From assembly GCF_018736145.1 (NCBI RefSeq), contig NZ_CP059997.1, positions 9,485,501 through 9,549,500 of the forward strand: DNA of 64,000 nucleotides, in the 5' to 3' direction. The number at the start of each line of letters is the position of its first letter. Position 1 is the first letter of the stretch. A program made the position numbers and the translations under genes. The notes beneath the pieces are model-generated. The model ran no database searches. It had not been told where the DNA came from and saw only the letters and a program-made list of their open reading frames with translations. Shown here piece by piece: positions 1-8,343 of the stretch. The stretch comes from Amycolatopsis sp. CA-230715 (GTDB taxonomy: Bacteria > Actinomycetota > Actinomycetes > Mycobacteriales > Pseudonocardiaceae).

Positions 1-434
1 AGCTGGCGCCGTTCGCTCAGCACCCGTTCCGCGTTGCGGCGTTCGGTCATGTCCCTGGTGACCTTGCCGAAACCGCGCAGCCTCCCGTCGTCCCCGAACA
101 GAGCGGTGATCACGACGTTCGCCCAGAACCGCGACCCGTCCTGGCGAACGCGCCAGCCCTCGTCCTCGAGCCTGCCCTCCGCCTCCGCGATGCGCAGCTC
201 GCGGTCCGGCTTGCCCGCGGCGTTGTCCTCGGCAGGGTAGAACACCGAAAAGTGTCGCCCGATGATCTCCGCGGCCGTGTAGCCCTTGATGCGCTGCGCG
301 CCCGCGTTCCAGCTCACGATCACCCCGGTGGGGTCCAGCATGAAGATGCCGTAGTCGAGCACCGCTTCGACGAGCAGCCGGAACTCCGCGTCTTCCGGCG
401 TGGGGTGGTCGCGGTCGAGCTCCATGGTGGTCAT
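1..434 (-). CDS. PAS-domain sensory protein, N-terminal part (cut by window edge)
   Basis: The gene is read leftwards and runs off the left end of the window, so only about 144 N-terminal residues are visible. They form one PAS domain (about residues 17-130) with the usual features: a buried core start (EAVLDYGIFMLDPTG), the segment SWNAGAQRIKGYTAAEIIGRH, and a closing RGFGKVTRDMTERR typical of the PAC end. PAS domains sense redox state, light or ligands and usually feed a histidine kinase or GGDEF output that would lie outside the window. ATG at 434 is chosen; a second ATG three codons later is possible. Output domain unknown. Confidence 0.8.
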   Translation of the reverse strand, partial: MTTMELDRDHPTPEDAEFRLLVEAVLDYGIFMLDPTGVIVSWNAGAQRIKGYTAAEIIGRHFSVFYPAEDNAAGKPDRELRIAEAEGRLEDEGWRVRQDGSRFWANVVITALFGDDGRLRGFGKVTRDMTERRNAERVLSERRQ

Positions 435-479
435 GCTGCCGCATCCGGTCCGGTTTCGGCACCGGGCCGGCGGTCCACG

Positions 480-647
480 TCAACGCTGTTCACCGAAGGG
501 CGGCACGGCCGGATCGTCGTCGGCGGGCGGTTCGGTGTCGAGGTACTCGTCGGCCCTGGTGGGACCGTTGCCCTTCAGCATTCCTTGGAGTTCGGCCTTC
601 ATTTCGTCGTCCGCGCGGGGTGCGTGCTGATCGCTCTCGCGTCGCAT
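480..647 (-). CDS. small conserved hypothetical protein (55 aa)
   Basis: A short, highly charged protein starting MRRESDQHAP with a DDEMKAELQGMLKGN core and an acidic, proline-rich tail (EPPADDDPAVPPF). The start at 647 is set by a near-perfect ribosome site (AAAGGAGG at 653-660) that would be wasted on the longer reading from 671. No membrane segment, no cysteines, no recognisable catalytic motif. Proteins of this kind are common in Pseudonocardiaceae but have no assigned role. It is in line with the PAS gene on the same strand, 45 bp upstream of it. Confidence 0.6.
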   Translation of the reverse strand: MRRESDQHAPRADDEMKAELQGMLKGNGPTRADEYLDTEPPADDDPAVPPFGEQR

Positions 648-766
648 GCCTGCCTCCTTTCCGTGCGCCACGTCTCGCGGTTTACCCGAGCGGCTCGCGT
701 TCTAATCGCGCACGACTCGGGCAGAATCGGCGTCCGGACACCGTTCCCGATCGAAGGGCTGCCTGG

Positions 767-1897
767 ATGACCTCGCTCGACCGAGCCAAAACGCTGCTGG
801 ACTCCGCCGTACTCGCCGACGGGCACAACGATCTCCCGTGGGCGTTGCGCCTCAAGGGCGGTCCCGACCCGGTCGCGGCGGTGGGCTCGGCGGATCTCGC
901 CGTGCACCAGCCCGATCTGCACACCGACCTGCCGAAACTGCGGGAGGGCAGGCTGGGCCTGCAGTTCTGGTCGGTGTACGTGCCGTGCGGGTTCACCGGG
1001 GACAGCGCGGTCACCGCGGTGCTCGAACAGATCGAGGTGGTGCACCAGCTCGTGGCGCGCTACCCGGACCGGCTCGGCCTCGCGACCTCGGCGGCGGAGG
1101 CCGAGACGGTGCTCCGCAGCGGCCGGATCGCCTCGCTGCTCGGCGCCGAGGGCGGGCACTCGATCGCCGAATCCCTCGGCGTGCTGCGCGTGCTGCGCCG
1201 CCTCGGGGTCCGATACCTGACCCTGACGCACAACTACAACACCTCGTGGGCCGATTCCGCCACCGACGAACCGACCCACGACGGGCTCACCGAGTTCGGG
1301 AAGGAGGTGGTGGCCGAGATGAACCGCATCGGCATGCTCGTGGACCTTTCCCACGTCGCGGCGAGCACCATGCACGCCGCGCTGGACACCACCACCGCGC
1401 CGGTGATCTTCAGCCATTCCTCGTGCCGCGCGGTCAACGACCACCCGCGCAACATCCCGGACGACGTGCTGGAGCGGCTGCCGGGGAATGGCGGTGTCGC
1501 GATGATGACCTTCGTGCCCGGTTTCATCGCGCCCGCGGTGACCGCGTGGGACGCCGAGCTGAAGGTCGCCATGGCCGCGGGCGGCGAGGACCACCGCGAC
1601 CTCGGTGCCCGCGCGCGGTTCGCGAAGACCTGGGACGGCCCCGAAAAGCCGAAAGCGACGGTGTCCGACGTCGTCGCGCACATCGAGCACGCGCGCGAGG
1701 TCGTCGGCATCGACCACATCGGACTCGGCGGCGACTACGACGGGGTGGCGGAACTGCCGGTCGGGCTGGAAGACGTGTCGGGGTACCCGGCGCTGTTCGC
1801 GGCGCTGCTCGACCGCGGCTGGAGCGACGAGGACTGCGCGAAGCTGGCGGGCCGCAACACCCTCCGCGTGCTGCGCGACACCGACGTGACGCGGTGA
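767..1897 (+). CDS. membrane dipeptidase, peptidase family M19
   Basis: 376 residues, the normal length for renal-dipeptidase-like M19 zinc enzymes, which hydrolyse dipeptides (often with a D-residue at the second position). Metal ligand motifs are present: DGHNDLPW near residue 19 (HxD), a glutamate in LLGAEGGHS, DLSHVA, FSHSSCR and GIDHIGLGGDYDG near the C-terminus. No signal peptide is seen, so the enzyme is probably cytoplasmic. The ATG at 767 opens MTSLDRAKTLLDSAVLADG, matching where family members begin. Its stop overlaps a possible GTG start (1894) of the amidase that follows, so the two may be co-translated in a small peptide/amide hydrolysis operon. Confidence 0.9.
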   Translation: MTSLDRAKTLLDSAVLADGHNDLPWALRLKGGPDPVAAVGSADLAVHQPDLHTDLPKLREGRLGLQFWSVYVPCGFTGDSAVTAVLEQIEVVHQLVARYPDRLGLATSAAEAETVLRSGRIASLLGAEGGHSIAESLGVLRVLRRLGVRYLTLTHNYNTSWADSATDEPTHDGLTEFGKEVVAEMNRIGMLVDLSHVAASTMHAALDTTTAPVIFSHSSCRAVNDHPRNIPDDVLERLPGNGGVAMMTFVPGFIAPAVTAWDAELKVAMAAGGEDHRDLGARARFAKTWDGPEKPKATVSDVVAHIEHAREVVGIDHIGLGGDYDGVAELPVGLEDVSGYPALFAALLDRGWSDEDCAKLAGRNTLRVLRDTDVTR

Positions 1898-1968
1898 CCG
1901 AAAACCGGGAATCATGGGCACCACACCAAGGACCGGGCACGAACACCCGGGGAATCGAGGGGAACCTC

Positions 1969-3426
1969 TTGTCTGGATGGGAATTCGCGACGCTGCGTGA
2001 GCAGGTGGCCGCGTTGCGCTCCAGGACCATCTCCGCGACCGAACTGCTCGACCTGACCATCGAGCGGATCGACAGGTTCGACGACAAGGTCAACGCCGTG
2101 GTGGTACGGGATTTCGACCGCGCCCGCGCCGCCGCGGCACTGGCCGACGCCGCGCTCGCGCGCGGTGAGGACGGCCCGCTGCTCGGCGTTCCGGTGGCGG
2201 TGAAGGAATCCTTGAACATGGTCGGCCTGCCGACCACCTGGGGTATTCCCGAAGCCGAGGGCTGGGAGCCTGCCGAGGACGCGGCACTGGTGACGCGCAC
2301 CAAGGCCGCGGGCGCGATCCTCATCGGCAAGACCAACGTGCCGCACACCCTGCGGGATTGGCAGTCCTACAACGACATCTACGGCACCACCGGGAATCCC
2401 TGGGACCTGACCCGCTCCCCCGGTGGCTCGTCCGGTGGCTCGTCGGCCGCGCTCGCGGCGGGGTACGTCTCGCTCGCGCTCGGCTCCGACCTCGCCGGTT
2501 CGCTGCGGGTGCCGGCGCACTTCTGCGGTATCTACGCCCACAAGCCGTCACTGCCGCTGCTGCCGGACCGCGGCAGCGTGCCGCCGCGAGTACCCGCGCT
2601 GCCCGCCCCGCCGGACCTCGCCGTGGTCGGCCCGATGACGCGCAGCGCGGCCGACCTGACGATGGCGACCCTGCTGCTCGCCGGTCCCGACGAGGTGGAA
2701 TCGGTCGCCTACAAGCTGGACCTGCGGCCGCCGCGCGGCGAGGAGCTGGACGAGTTCCGGGTGCTGGTCATCGACAGCCATCCGCTGCTGCCGACGTCCT
2801 CGGTCATCCGCGACGGTTTCGACCGGATCGCACAGGGGCTCGAAAAGGCCGGTGCCACCGTCGCCCGGCACAGCGAGCTGCTGCCCGATCTCATGCTGAC
2901 GGCGAAGACCTACCTGACGCTGCTGGCGTCGCGGTTCGGCGCGGACATGCCGCCCGAAGTCCACGAAGCGATCCGAGCCTCGCTCGCCGAGGTCACGCCG
3001 GGCACCGAGACCGTCGACGTGATGATGCGCCGCGGAGTGGTGGCCAGCCACGGCGAGTGGATCGGCGCGGACCGCGCCCGCATCGGCCTCGCCGCCGCGT
3101 GGCGTCGCCTGTTCGCCGAATTCGACGTGGTGCTGTGCCCGATCAGCCCGACCCCGGCCTTCCCTCACGACCATTCGGACATGGGCACCCGCACGATCGA
3201 GATCGACGGGACCGCGTACCCGTACGACCACCACGTGCTCTGGCCGAGCGTCGCCACTCTGACCGGGCTGCCCTCGACCGCGGCCCCGATCGGACGTTCG
3301 CCGGAGGGCCTGCCCTACGGCATGCAGATCGTCGGCCCGTACCTCGAAGACCGCACCCCGCTGCGGTTCGCCGAGCTGATCGAGCGGGAGTTCGGCGGGT
3401 TCACGCCGCCTCCCGGGTTCGCGTGA
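1969..3426 (+). CDS. amidase (amidase-signature family)
   Basis: 486 residues with the amidase-signature fold. The Ser-cisSer-Lys triad can be placed: Lys79 in VAVKESL, the glycine/serine loop GGSSGGSSAA at about 152-161, and nucleophile Ser178 in DLAGSLRVPAHF. It hydrolyses a carboxylic amide of unknown identity. Start is the TTG at 1969, preceded by GAGGGGA at the right distance; an alternative GTG at 1894 overlaps the dipeptidase stop and would add 25 residues without similarity to the family core. It lies 72 bp after the dipeptidase and 17 bp before the sirtuin, all on the same strand. Confidence 0.88.
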   Translation: MSGWEFATLREQVAALRSRTISATELLDLTIERIDRFDDKVNAVVVRDFDRARAAAALADAALARGEDGPLLGVPVAVKESLNMVGLPTTWGIPEAEGWEPAEDAALVTRTKAAGAILIGKTNVPHTLRDWQSYNDIYGTTGNPWDLTRSPGGSSGGSSAALAAGYVSLALGSDLAGSLRVPAHFCGIYAHKPSLPLLPDRGSVPPRVPALPAPPDLAVVGPMTRSAADLTMATLLLAGPDEVESVAYKLDLRPPRGEELDEFRVLVIDSHPLLPTSSVIRDGFDRIAQGLEKAGATVARHSELLPDLMLTAKTYLTLLASRFGADMPPEVHEAIRASLAEVTPGTETVDVMMRRGVVASHGEWIGADRARIGLAAAWRRLFAEFDVVLCPISPTPAFPHDHSDMGTRTIEIDGTAYPYDHHVLWPSVATLTGLPSTAAPIGRSPEGLPYGMQIVGPYLEDRTPLRFAELIEREFGGFTPPPGFA

Positions 3427-3443
3427 GCACGTAAGCTGGCCGG

Positions 3444-4322
3444 GTGCGAACACGACCGACGCTGACCTGGACGCCGACGGGAGCACCGTTCCCGAGGACG
3501 ACCAGCATCGCGGCGGTCGCGGAGGTGCTGGCGGCGGGCCGTGTGGTGGTGCTCAGCGGCGCCGGGCTGTCCACCGAGTCCGGGATTCCGGACTACCGCG
3601 GCGAATCCGGCAGCCTGCGCACGCACACCCCGATGACCTTTGACGAGTTCGCGGGCACCGCCACCGGTCGCCGCCGGTACTGGGCGCGCAGCCATCTCGG
3701 CTGGCGCACCATCGCCCGCGCCCATCCGAACGACGGGCACCGCGCCGTCACCGCGTTGCACGCCGCCGGGTACGTCACCGGGGTCATCACCCAGAACGTG
3801 GACGGGTTGCACCAGGCGGCGGGCACGCGGCCGGTGGTGGAGTTGCACGGCAGCCTGGACAGGGTGGTGTGCCTCGGCTGCCGCCGCACCAGCGCGCGCG
3901 AAGACCTCGACCGGCGGCTGCGGGCGGCGAACCCCGATTTCGAGGCGACGGCGACGCGGATCAACCCGGACGGCGACGTCGACCTGCCCGACGACGTGGT
4001 CCGCGGCTTCCGCGTCGTCGGCTGCGCGGACTGCGCGTCGGGTGTGCTCAAACCGGATGTGGTGTTCTTCGGGGAGAACGTGCCGCGCCCGCGGGTCGAC
4101 GAGTGCTACCGGATGGTCGACGCGGCCGACGGCCTGCTGGTGCTCGGCTCGTCGTTGACGGTGATGTCCGGGCTGCGCTTCGTGCGCCACGCGGCCAAGG
4201 CGGGCAAGCCGGTGCTCATCGTCAACCGCGGCGAAACGCGGGGCGACGCGCACGCGTCGGTCCTCGTCGACCTTCCGCTCGGTGCCGCGCTGACCGATCT
4301 CGTCGCGCTGCTCGGTGCCTGA
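3444..4322 (+). CDS. NAD-dependent protein deacylase (sirtuin, SIR2 family)
   Basis: 292 residues. The Rossmann NAD site GAGLSTESGIPDYRG, the catalytic block TQNVDGLHQAAG with the histidine in ELHGSLD, two CxxC pairs that hold structural zinc (CLGC and CADC), and the late GSSLTVMSG are all present. Sirtuins remove acetyl or other acyl groups from lysines using NAD. The N-terminus carries about 30 extra residues before the fold. GTG at 3444 follows the amidase closely. It resembles the bacterial single-domain group rather than a Sir2-antiphage fusion, so a metabolic role (for example control of acyl-CoA synthetases) is more likely than defence. Confidence 0.92.
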   Translation: MRTRPTLTWTPTGAPFPRTTSIAAVAEVLAAGRVVVLSGAGLSTESGIPDYRGESGSLRTHTPMTFDEFAGTATGRRRYWARSHLGWRTIARAHPNDGHRAVTALHAAGYVTGVITQNVDGLHQAAGTRPVVELHGSLDRVVCLGCRRTSAREDLDRRLRAANPDFEATATRINPDGDVDLPDDVVRGFRVVGCADCASGVLKPDVVFFGENVPRPRVDECYRMVDAADGLLVLGSSLTVMSGLRFVRHAAKAGKPVLIVNRGETRGDAHASVLVDLPLGAALTDLVALLGA

Positions 4323-4329
4323 AAACGCG

Positions 4330-4359
4330 TTACCCCGCATCGCGCGCGCCGGTTATCCT
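4330..4359 (+). promoter_or_regulatory. probable promoter of the PheRS-like gene and its leader
   Basis: TTACCC at 4330-4335 and TATCCT at 4354-4359 are separated by 18 bp. Transcription would start near 4366, giving a leader of about 140 nt before the coding sequence at 4509. The start point falls on an ATG that opens a 25-codon reading frame. Confidence 0.35.
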
Positions 4360-4365
4360 GGTGCC

Positions 4366-4443
4366 ATGGCAGCGAATTCTCGCCGATTTAGGCGCCCCTT
4401 GGCCCGTACCGGGCGGCGAAGGGGTTCGTCTTCCGCGCGCTGA
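4366..4443 (+). CDS. possible 25-codon arginine-rich leader peptide
   Basis: ATG at 4366 opens a frame of 25 codons (MAANSRRFRRPLARTGRRRG followed by SSSAR) ending in TGA at 4441-4443. Nine of 25 residues are arginine and only one is phenylalanine, so it does not look like a classical Phe attenuator peptide. It would begin at the 5' end of the transcript predicted from the TATCCT box. It may be chance, or a leader that couples translation to expression of the synthetase-like gene downstream. Confidence 0.25.
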   Translation: MAANSRRFRRPLARTGRRRGSSSAR

Positions 4444-4508
4444 CCTCGCCGAGCTCCCGGGCCAAGGGGATGCCGATCCCGTAGGCCCGATTCGCTCCGG
4501 AGGCTCGT

Positions 4509-5636
4509 ATGCCCACCCCGCTTTCCCCTGCCCAGCTCGCCGCCGATCTCGCCGTCCGCGATCTCACCGAAGGCGTCCACGCGATCCGGCTCGCCGTCCG
4601 CCGCACCGTCGAAGCCCTCGCCACCGCGTGGGGCTGCGAGGTCCGGTGGTGCCGTGGCGACCGGATCGTCACGATCGCCGACAACTACGACAACCTCGGC
4701 TACGCGTCCTCCGACGTCACCCGCGACGCCCGGTACACCAGGTACGTCGACGAAACCCGGATGCTGCGCAGCCATTCGAGCGCGCTCGTCCCGGCCGCGC
4801 TGCGCGATCTCGCGCGACGGCCCGCCGACGACGTGCTGCTGGTGTGCCCCGGGATCGTCTACCGCCGGGATTCGCTCGACCGCCTGCACACCGGCACCCC
4901 GCACCAGCTCGACCTGTGGCGGCTTTCCCGCCGGGCGCCGATGACGGGCGGCGATCTCGACGAGATGATCACGACCGTGCTCGGCGCGCTGCTGCCCGGC
5001 GCCGCCGATCGACGGGAGCCGCGCGTCCACCCGTACACGGTGGCGGGCCGCCAGGTCGACGTCGAGCGGGGCGGCGAATGGGTCGAGGTGGCCGAATGCG
5101 GTCTCGCCCATCCCGCCGTGCTCGCGCGCGCCGGGCTCGACGGGTCGTGGAGCGGGCTCGCCATGGGCATGGGATTGGACCGGATCGTCATGCTGGTCAA
5201 GGAGATCCCGGACATCCGGCTGCTGCGCTCCCCCGAGCCCGCGGTCGCGGTGCAGATGACCGATCTCGCCCACTATCGCCCGGTGTCCGCGATGCCACCG
5301 ATCCGACGCGACATCTCGCTCGCCGTCGCCGCCGACGATGCCGCGGAAGACCTCGGCGACCGCGTCCGAGAAGCACTCGGCCCTGAGGCGGCCGCGGTGG
5401 AATCCGTTGGAATACTCCAGGAAACGCCGTGCCACGACCTGCCGCCGCAAGCGCTGGCGCGGCTCGGCGCGGACCCGCACCAGAAGAACGTGCTCGTCCG
5501 GATCGTCCTGCGGCACCTGCACCACACGCTGTCCGACCGGGAAGCGAACACCATGCGGGACCGCATCTACGCCGCGCTGCACCAGGGCAGCGCACGGCAG
5601 TGGACGACTACGAAACCCAGTGGCACCAAGGAATAA
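4509..5636 (+). CDS. one-chain phenylalanyl-tRNA synthetase-like protein (PheS-type core + FDX-ACB domain)
   Basis: 375 residues. The N-terminal two thirds follow the class II catalytic core of PheRS alpha: a motif-2-like stretch (VCPGIVYRRDSLDRLHTGTP, then HQLDLWRL) and a motif-3 region (EVAECGLAHPAVL, then GMGLDRIVMLVKEIPDIRLL). From about residue 260 comes a ferredoxin-fold anticodon-binding (FDX-ACB) domain: MPPIRRDISLAV at its start and NVLVRIVLRHLHHTLSDREA near its end. Bacterial PheRS is normally an alpha2-beta2 enzyme with FDX-ACB on the large beta chain; a PheS-core/FDX-ACB single chain is the mitochondrial layout. No pheT is adjacent, so this is probably a paralogue, not the housekeeping enzyme. 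GGAGG at 4499-4503 supports the ATG at 4509. Substrate and role are unknown. Confidence 0.75.
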   Translation: MPTPLSPAQLAADLAVRDLTEGVHAIRLAVRRTVEALATAWGCEVRWCRGDRIVTIADNYDNLGYASSDVTRDARYTRYVDETRMLRSHSSALVPAALRDLARRPADDVLLVCPGIVYRRDSLDRLHTGTPHQLDLWRLSRRAPMTGGDLDEMITTVLGALLPGAADRREPRVHPYTVAGRQVDVERGGEWVEVAECGLAHPAVLARAGLDGSWSGLAMGMGLDRIVMLVKEIPDIRLLRSPEPAVAVQMTDLAHYRPVSAMPPIRRDISLAVAADDAAEDLGDRVREALGPEAAAVESVGILQETPCHDLPPQALARLGADPHQKNVLVRIVLRHLHHTLSDREANTMRDRIYAALHQGSARQWTTTKPSGTKE

Positions 5637-5669
5637 CGGCTCGCTACGCTGCACGCTTCGTCGGGCTGA

Positions 5670-6320
5670 TCAAGGTCGTCCGCGAGTTTCGCTGAGCACG
5701 GCCAGCACGTCCTCGTCGGTGGTTTGCGTGAAGTCGTAGTACCACTCGCCGACCGCGGTGAAGGACTCCGGGGCGGCCGCGCACACCACGTCGTCCGCGT
5801 CGGCGAGCAGGGCTTCCGCGGCGGCGGGCGCGCACACCGGTGCGGCGAACACGATCGCACGCGGGTTCTCCGCGCGGAGGGACCGCACCGCCGCGGTCGC
5901 GGTGGCGCCGGTGGCGAGCCCGTCGTCGACCAGGATCAGGTCGCGCTCGTCCCGGGGTTCCGGCGCCAGGTCCTTCCGGTACAGCTCCTCGCGCCGCTTC
6001 GCCTCGGCGCGTTCGCGGCGCGCCGCCTCGCTCAGGTCGGCGGCGGTCAAGCCCAGCTTGTCGAGGATGCGGTCGTCGTAGGTCGCCGGACCCGACGCGG
6101 TCACGGCGCCGACGGCGAACTCGGGATGACCTGGAGCGCCGATCTTGCGCGCCACCGCGACCTCGAGCGGGGCACCGAGCCTGCGCGCGACCGGCTCCGC
6201 CACCGGGACCCCGCCCCTGGCCAGCCCGAGCACGAGCGGGCGATGCCATTCCGTCGGCGCGAGCAGCGCCGCGAGGCGTTCACCCGCCTTCGGACGATCG
6301 GGAAAGATCCGGGTACCCAC
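5670..6320 (-). CDS. phosphoribosyltransferase-family protein
   Basis: 216 residues. The PRPP-binding loop LILVDDGLATGAT (about residues 128-140) is the hallmark of type I phosphoribosyltransferases, and an upstream LGLARGGVPVAEPVA segment matches the predicted-PRTase group often found beside alpha/beta hydrolases or universal-stress genes. The acceptor base is not identifiable. Two adjacent GTG codons (6323 and 6320) follow GGGAGGAG; the second has the better spacing. It converges on the PheRS-like gene, with 33 bp between the stops. Confidence 0.75.
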   Translation of the reverse strand: MGTRIFPDRPKAGERLAALLAPTEWHRPLVLGLARGGVPVAEPVARRLGAPLEVAVARKIGAPGHPEFAVGAVTASGPATYDDRILDKLGLTAADLSEAARRERAEAKRREELYRKDLAPEPRDERDLILVDDGLATGATATAAVRSLRAENPRAIVFAAPVCAPAAAEALLADADDVVCAAAPESFTAVGEWYYDFTQTTDEDVLAVLSETRGRP

Positions 6321-6383
6321 CACTCCTCCCTCGGTCGAGACCTGTCCCGGGGTGCGTTCCCGGCGGCGGGAGTTCCGAAACGG

Positions 6384-6845
6384 CTACCGGCGCTCGTCCT
6401 CGGCGAGATCGTCGATCGCACCGACGAGCTGGTGCAGCGCGGGCAGCGCCGCGGTCAGCAGGTGCTGCCAGGCGGGATGCAGGCGCGCCATCGCGGTTTC
6501 CAGGATTTCCGCGTTGTGACCGTGCCACCGGCGCACCGCCTCGCGGCCTTGCCCGGTCAGTTCCAGCGCGACCGTGCGCCGGTCGTCCTCGCCGCTGGTG
6601 CGGGTGACCAGTTCACGCGCGCGCAGCCCGTTGACCATGGTGGTGACGGAGTTCGGAGCGAGCCGGAGCACGTGCGCGAGCCTGCTCGGCCCCGCGCCGG
6701 GGTTTTCCGCCAGGCAGGAAAGCAGTTCGAGCTGCGCGACGGACAGCGTGTTCGACGGATCGGCGTTGCGGGCCGCGCGGCGCATCGCCCGCCGCAGCCG
6801 CGCGACGACCTCGGCGAGCGCCACATCGGGCGTTTCGGCGCTCAT
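6384..6845 (-). CDS. MarR-family transcriptional regulator
   Basis: 153 residues with the winged-helix core of MarR: LSVAQLELLSCLAENPGAG, the recognition helix region SRLAHVLRLAPNSVTTMVNG, and the wing EDDRRTVALELTGQG. MarR dimers usually repress a divergent or co-transcribed efflux gene until a phenolic or drug ligand binds. The start ATG overlaps the stop of the upstream MFS gene by four bases (ATGA), so the two are translationally coupled. The likely operator is the GTAAAC/GTTTAC region before the MFS gene. Confidence 0.9.
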   Translation of the reverse strand: MSAETPDVALAEVVARLRRAMRRAARNADPSNTLSVAQLELLSCLAENPGAGPSRLAHVLRLAPNSVTTMVNGLRARELVTRTSGEDDRRTVALELTGQGREAVRRWHGHNAEILETAMARLHPAWQHLLTAALPALHQLVGAIDDLAEDERR

Positions 6846-8203
6846 ACCAGGACCTTCGCGCCCGCGAACCCCGTAGCACCCGCGACCACGGCCGCCGCGG
6901 CGAGCACACCGAGCGCGAGCGCGGTGCCCGCGGCCCCGCCCGCGTGCAGGCACAGCGTCACCAATGCGACGCCGAGCGCGGTGCCGAGTCCGCGCGCCAT
7001 GTTCACCAGCCCTCCCCCGGCCGCCGAGCTGCGCGCCGGGATCGCTCCCATGATCGCCGAGTTGTTCGCCGGGATGAACACTCCCAAACCGAGGCCGAGT
7101 ACGAACAGCGACACGCCAGCGAGCGCACCGGAATGCACCGTGAACACGAGCGCCGAACATCCCGCGACGCTCGCCGCCGCGCCGAGCAGAACCCTGCCCC
7201 GGGTGCCGAGCTTCGAGGGCAGCACCCGATCCGCGGCCACGGCGGCGACCGCGAATCCGGCGGGAAGGCATGTCAGCACCAGCCCGACCCCGGCGCCGAG
7301 CACCTGCGGCAGCAGGGTCAGCGGCCCGAACAGCACGAGGTACCCGCACAACGCGCCGGTCAGGCCGAGCGCGACCACCGGAGCGCGCAGCATCTTCAGG
7401 CACACCACGGGATTCGCCGCTTTGGCCTCGCGGCGCGCGAACCCCGCCGCCGCGGCGATGCCGACGAGGGCCAGCGCGGCGGCCGACCAGCTCGGAAAGT
7501 CCAAACCAGACAACACCGACAGCGCGAGCAGGATCGCGGTGGACGCCGTCGCCAGCAGCACGACACCGCCGGTGTCGAACCGGCCGAGCGGGGTGCGCTC
7601 ACGCGTCCTCGGCAGCAGGTAACGCCCCGCGACCAGGCCGATGATCCCCACCGGGACGTTCACCAGGAACACCCACCGCCAGCCCGCCGTGGTCACGAGC
7701 AGGCCGCCGACCGTGGGGCCGAGCGCCAGCCCGAGCGCCTGCGCCGCCGCCTGCACGCCCAGCGCGGCGCGCATCTTCGCCTTCGGCACGCTCGTGACGA
7801 CCAGTGCCACGCTGTTCGCCTGCAACATCGCCGCGCCGACGGCCTGCACCACCCGGAACGCGATCAGCCAGCCGAGTGACGGGGCGAGCCCGCAGGCGAC
7901 GGAAGCGGCGGTGAAGACCGCGAACCCGTGGCCGTAGGTGAGCTTGCGGCCCGCGGCGTCGGCGATCCTGCCGACCGCCGCGAGCAACCCGACCAGGGTC
8001 AGCAGGTAGGCCAGCGACACCCACTCGACGGCGGCCATCGGATGGGCGAACTCGCGCTGCAGCGCGGGGAAGGTGAGCGTGACGATGCTCGCGTCGAGCT
8101 GGCCCATGAACGCCCCGAAGCAGACGGCGCCGACCGCGAACCACCCCGCCCTCGGGTGTTCGCGCACCGCGCGCGGCCGGGCGCGTTCGACGAGCGCCGC
8201 CAC
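6842..8203 (-). CDS. MFS drug-efflux transporter (DHA2/EmrB-QacA type)
   Basis: 453 residues, largely hydrophobic, with a cytoplasmic N-tail of about 22 residues and a first helix (GAVCFGAFMGQLDASIVTLT) carrying the LDASIVT-like motif of proton-driven multidrug exporters. The motif-A loop (AVGRIADAAGRKLTYG) and motif C-like glycines (ALGLALGPTVGGLLV) are visible; total length suits 12-14 transmembrane helices. GTG at 8203 is preferred to GTG at 8209 because AGGAGG (8209-8214) then has a 5-base spacing. It is the first gene of a two-gene operon with the MarR regulator. Confidence 0.88.
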   Translation of the reverse strand: MAALVERARPRAVREHPRAGWFAVGAVCFGAFMGQLDASIVTLTFPALQREFAHPMAAVEWVSLAYLLTLVGLLAAVGRIADAAGRKLTYGHGFAVFTAASVACGLAPSLGWLIAFRVVQAVGAAMLQANSVALVVTSVPKAKMRAALGVQAAAQALGLALGPTVGGLLVTTAGWRWVFLVNVPVGIIGLVAGRYLLPRTRERTPLGRFDTGGVVLLATASTAILLALSVLSGLDFPSWSAAALALVGIAAAAGFARREAKAANPVVCLKMLRAPVVALGLTGALCGYLVLFGPLTLLPQVLGAGVGLVLTCLPAGFAVAAVAADRVLPSKLGTRGRVLLGAAASVAGCSALVFTVHSGALAGVSLFVLGLGLGVFIPANNSAIMGAIPARSSAAGGGLVNMARGLGTALGVALVTLCLHAGGAAGTALALGVLAAAAVVAGATGFAGAKVLV

Positions 8204-8223
8204 GCACACCTCCTGAGTAACTC

Positions 8224-8257
8224 GTAAACAGATCCAATATGAGTTTACCTATCCAAT
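8224..8257. promoter_or_regulatory. candidate MarR operator before the efflux operon
   Basis: An AT-rich stretch between the divergent MFS and S4 genes holds the inverted pair GTAAAC (8224-8229) and GTTTAC (8243-8248), plus two direct copies of ATCCAAT (8232-8238 and 8251-8257) 19 bp apart. Position and symmetry fit the MarR regulator of the efflux operon; binding is inferred. Confidence 0.35.
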
Positions 8258-8343
8258 GCCTTAGCGCATCACGATGGCTAGTTACATCGGTCTCAGAGAC
8301 ACTCAGGTCGAGATCGAGCAAGCGTGGCGCGGCCCGTGCCATC

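Noticed and set aside
838..1968. Long N-terminal extension of the amidase frame over the dipeptidase gene
   Set aside because: The extension is Arg/Gly/Pro-rich shadow sequence; the amidase family begins near 1969, where a ribosome site is present.
3444..4322. Sirtuin as part of an antiphage system
   Set aside because: A single-domain protein with normal length and no neighbouring nuclease, TIR or helicase gene.
4444..4508. T-box or Phe attenuator before the PheRS-like gene
   Set aside because: No AGGGTGGNACCGCG T-box sequence and the 25-codon leader has a single Phe. Kept only as an unexplained leader.
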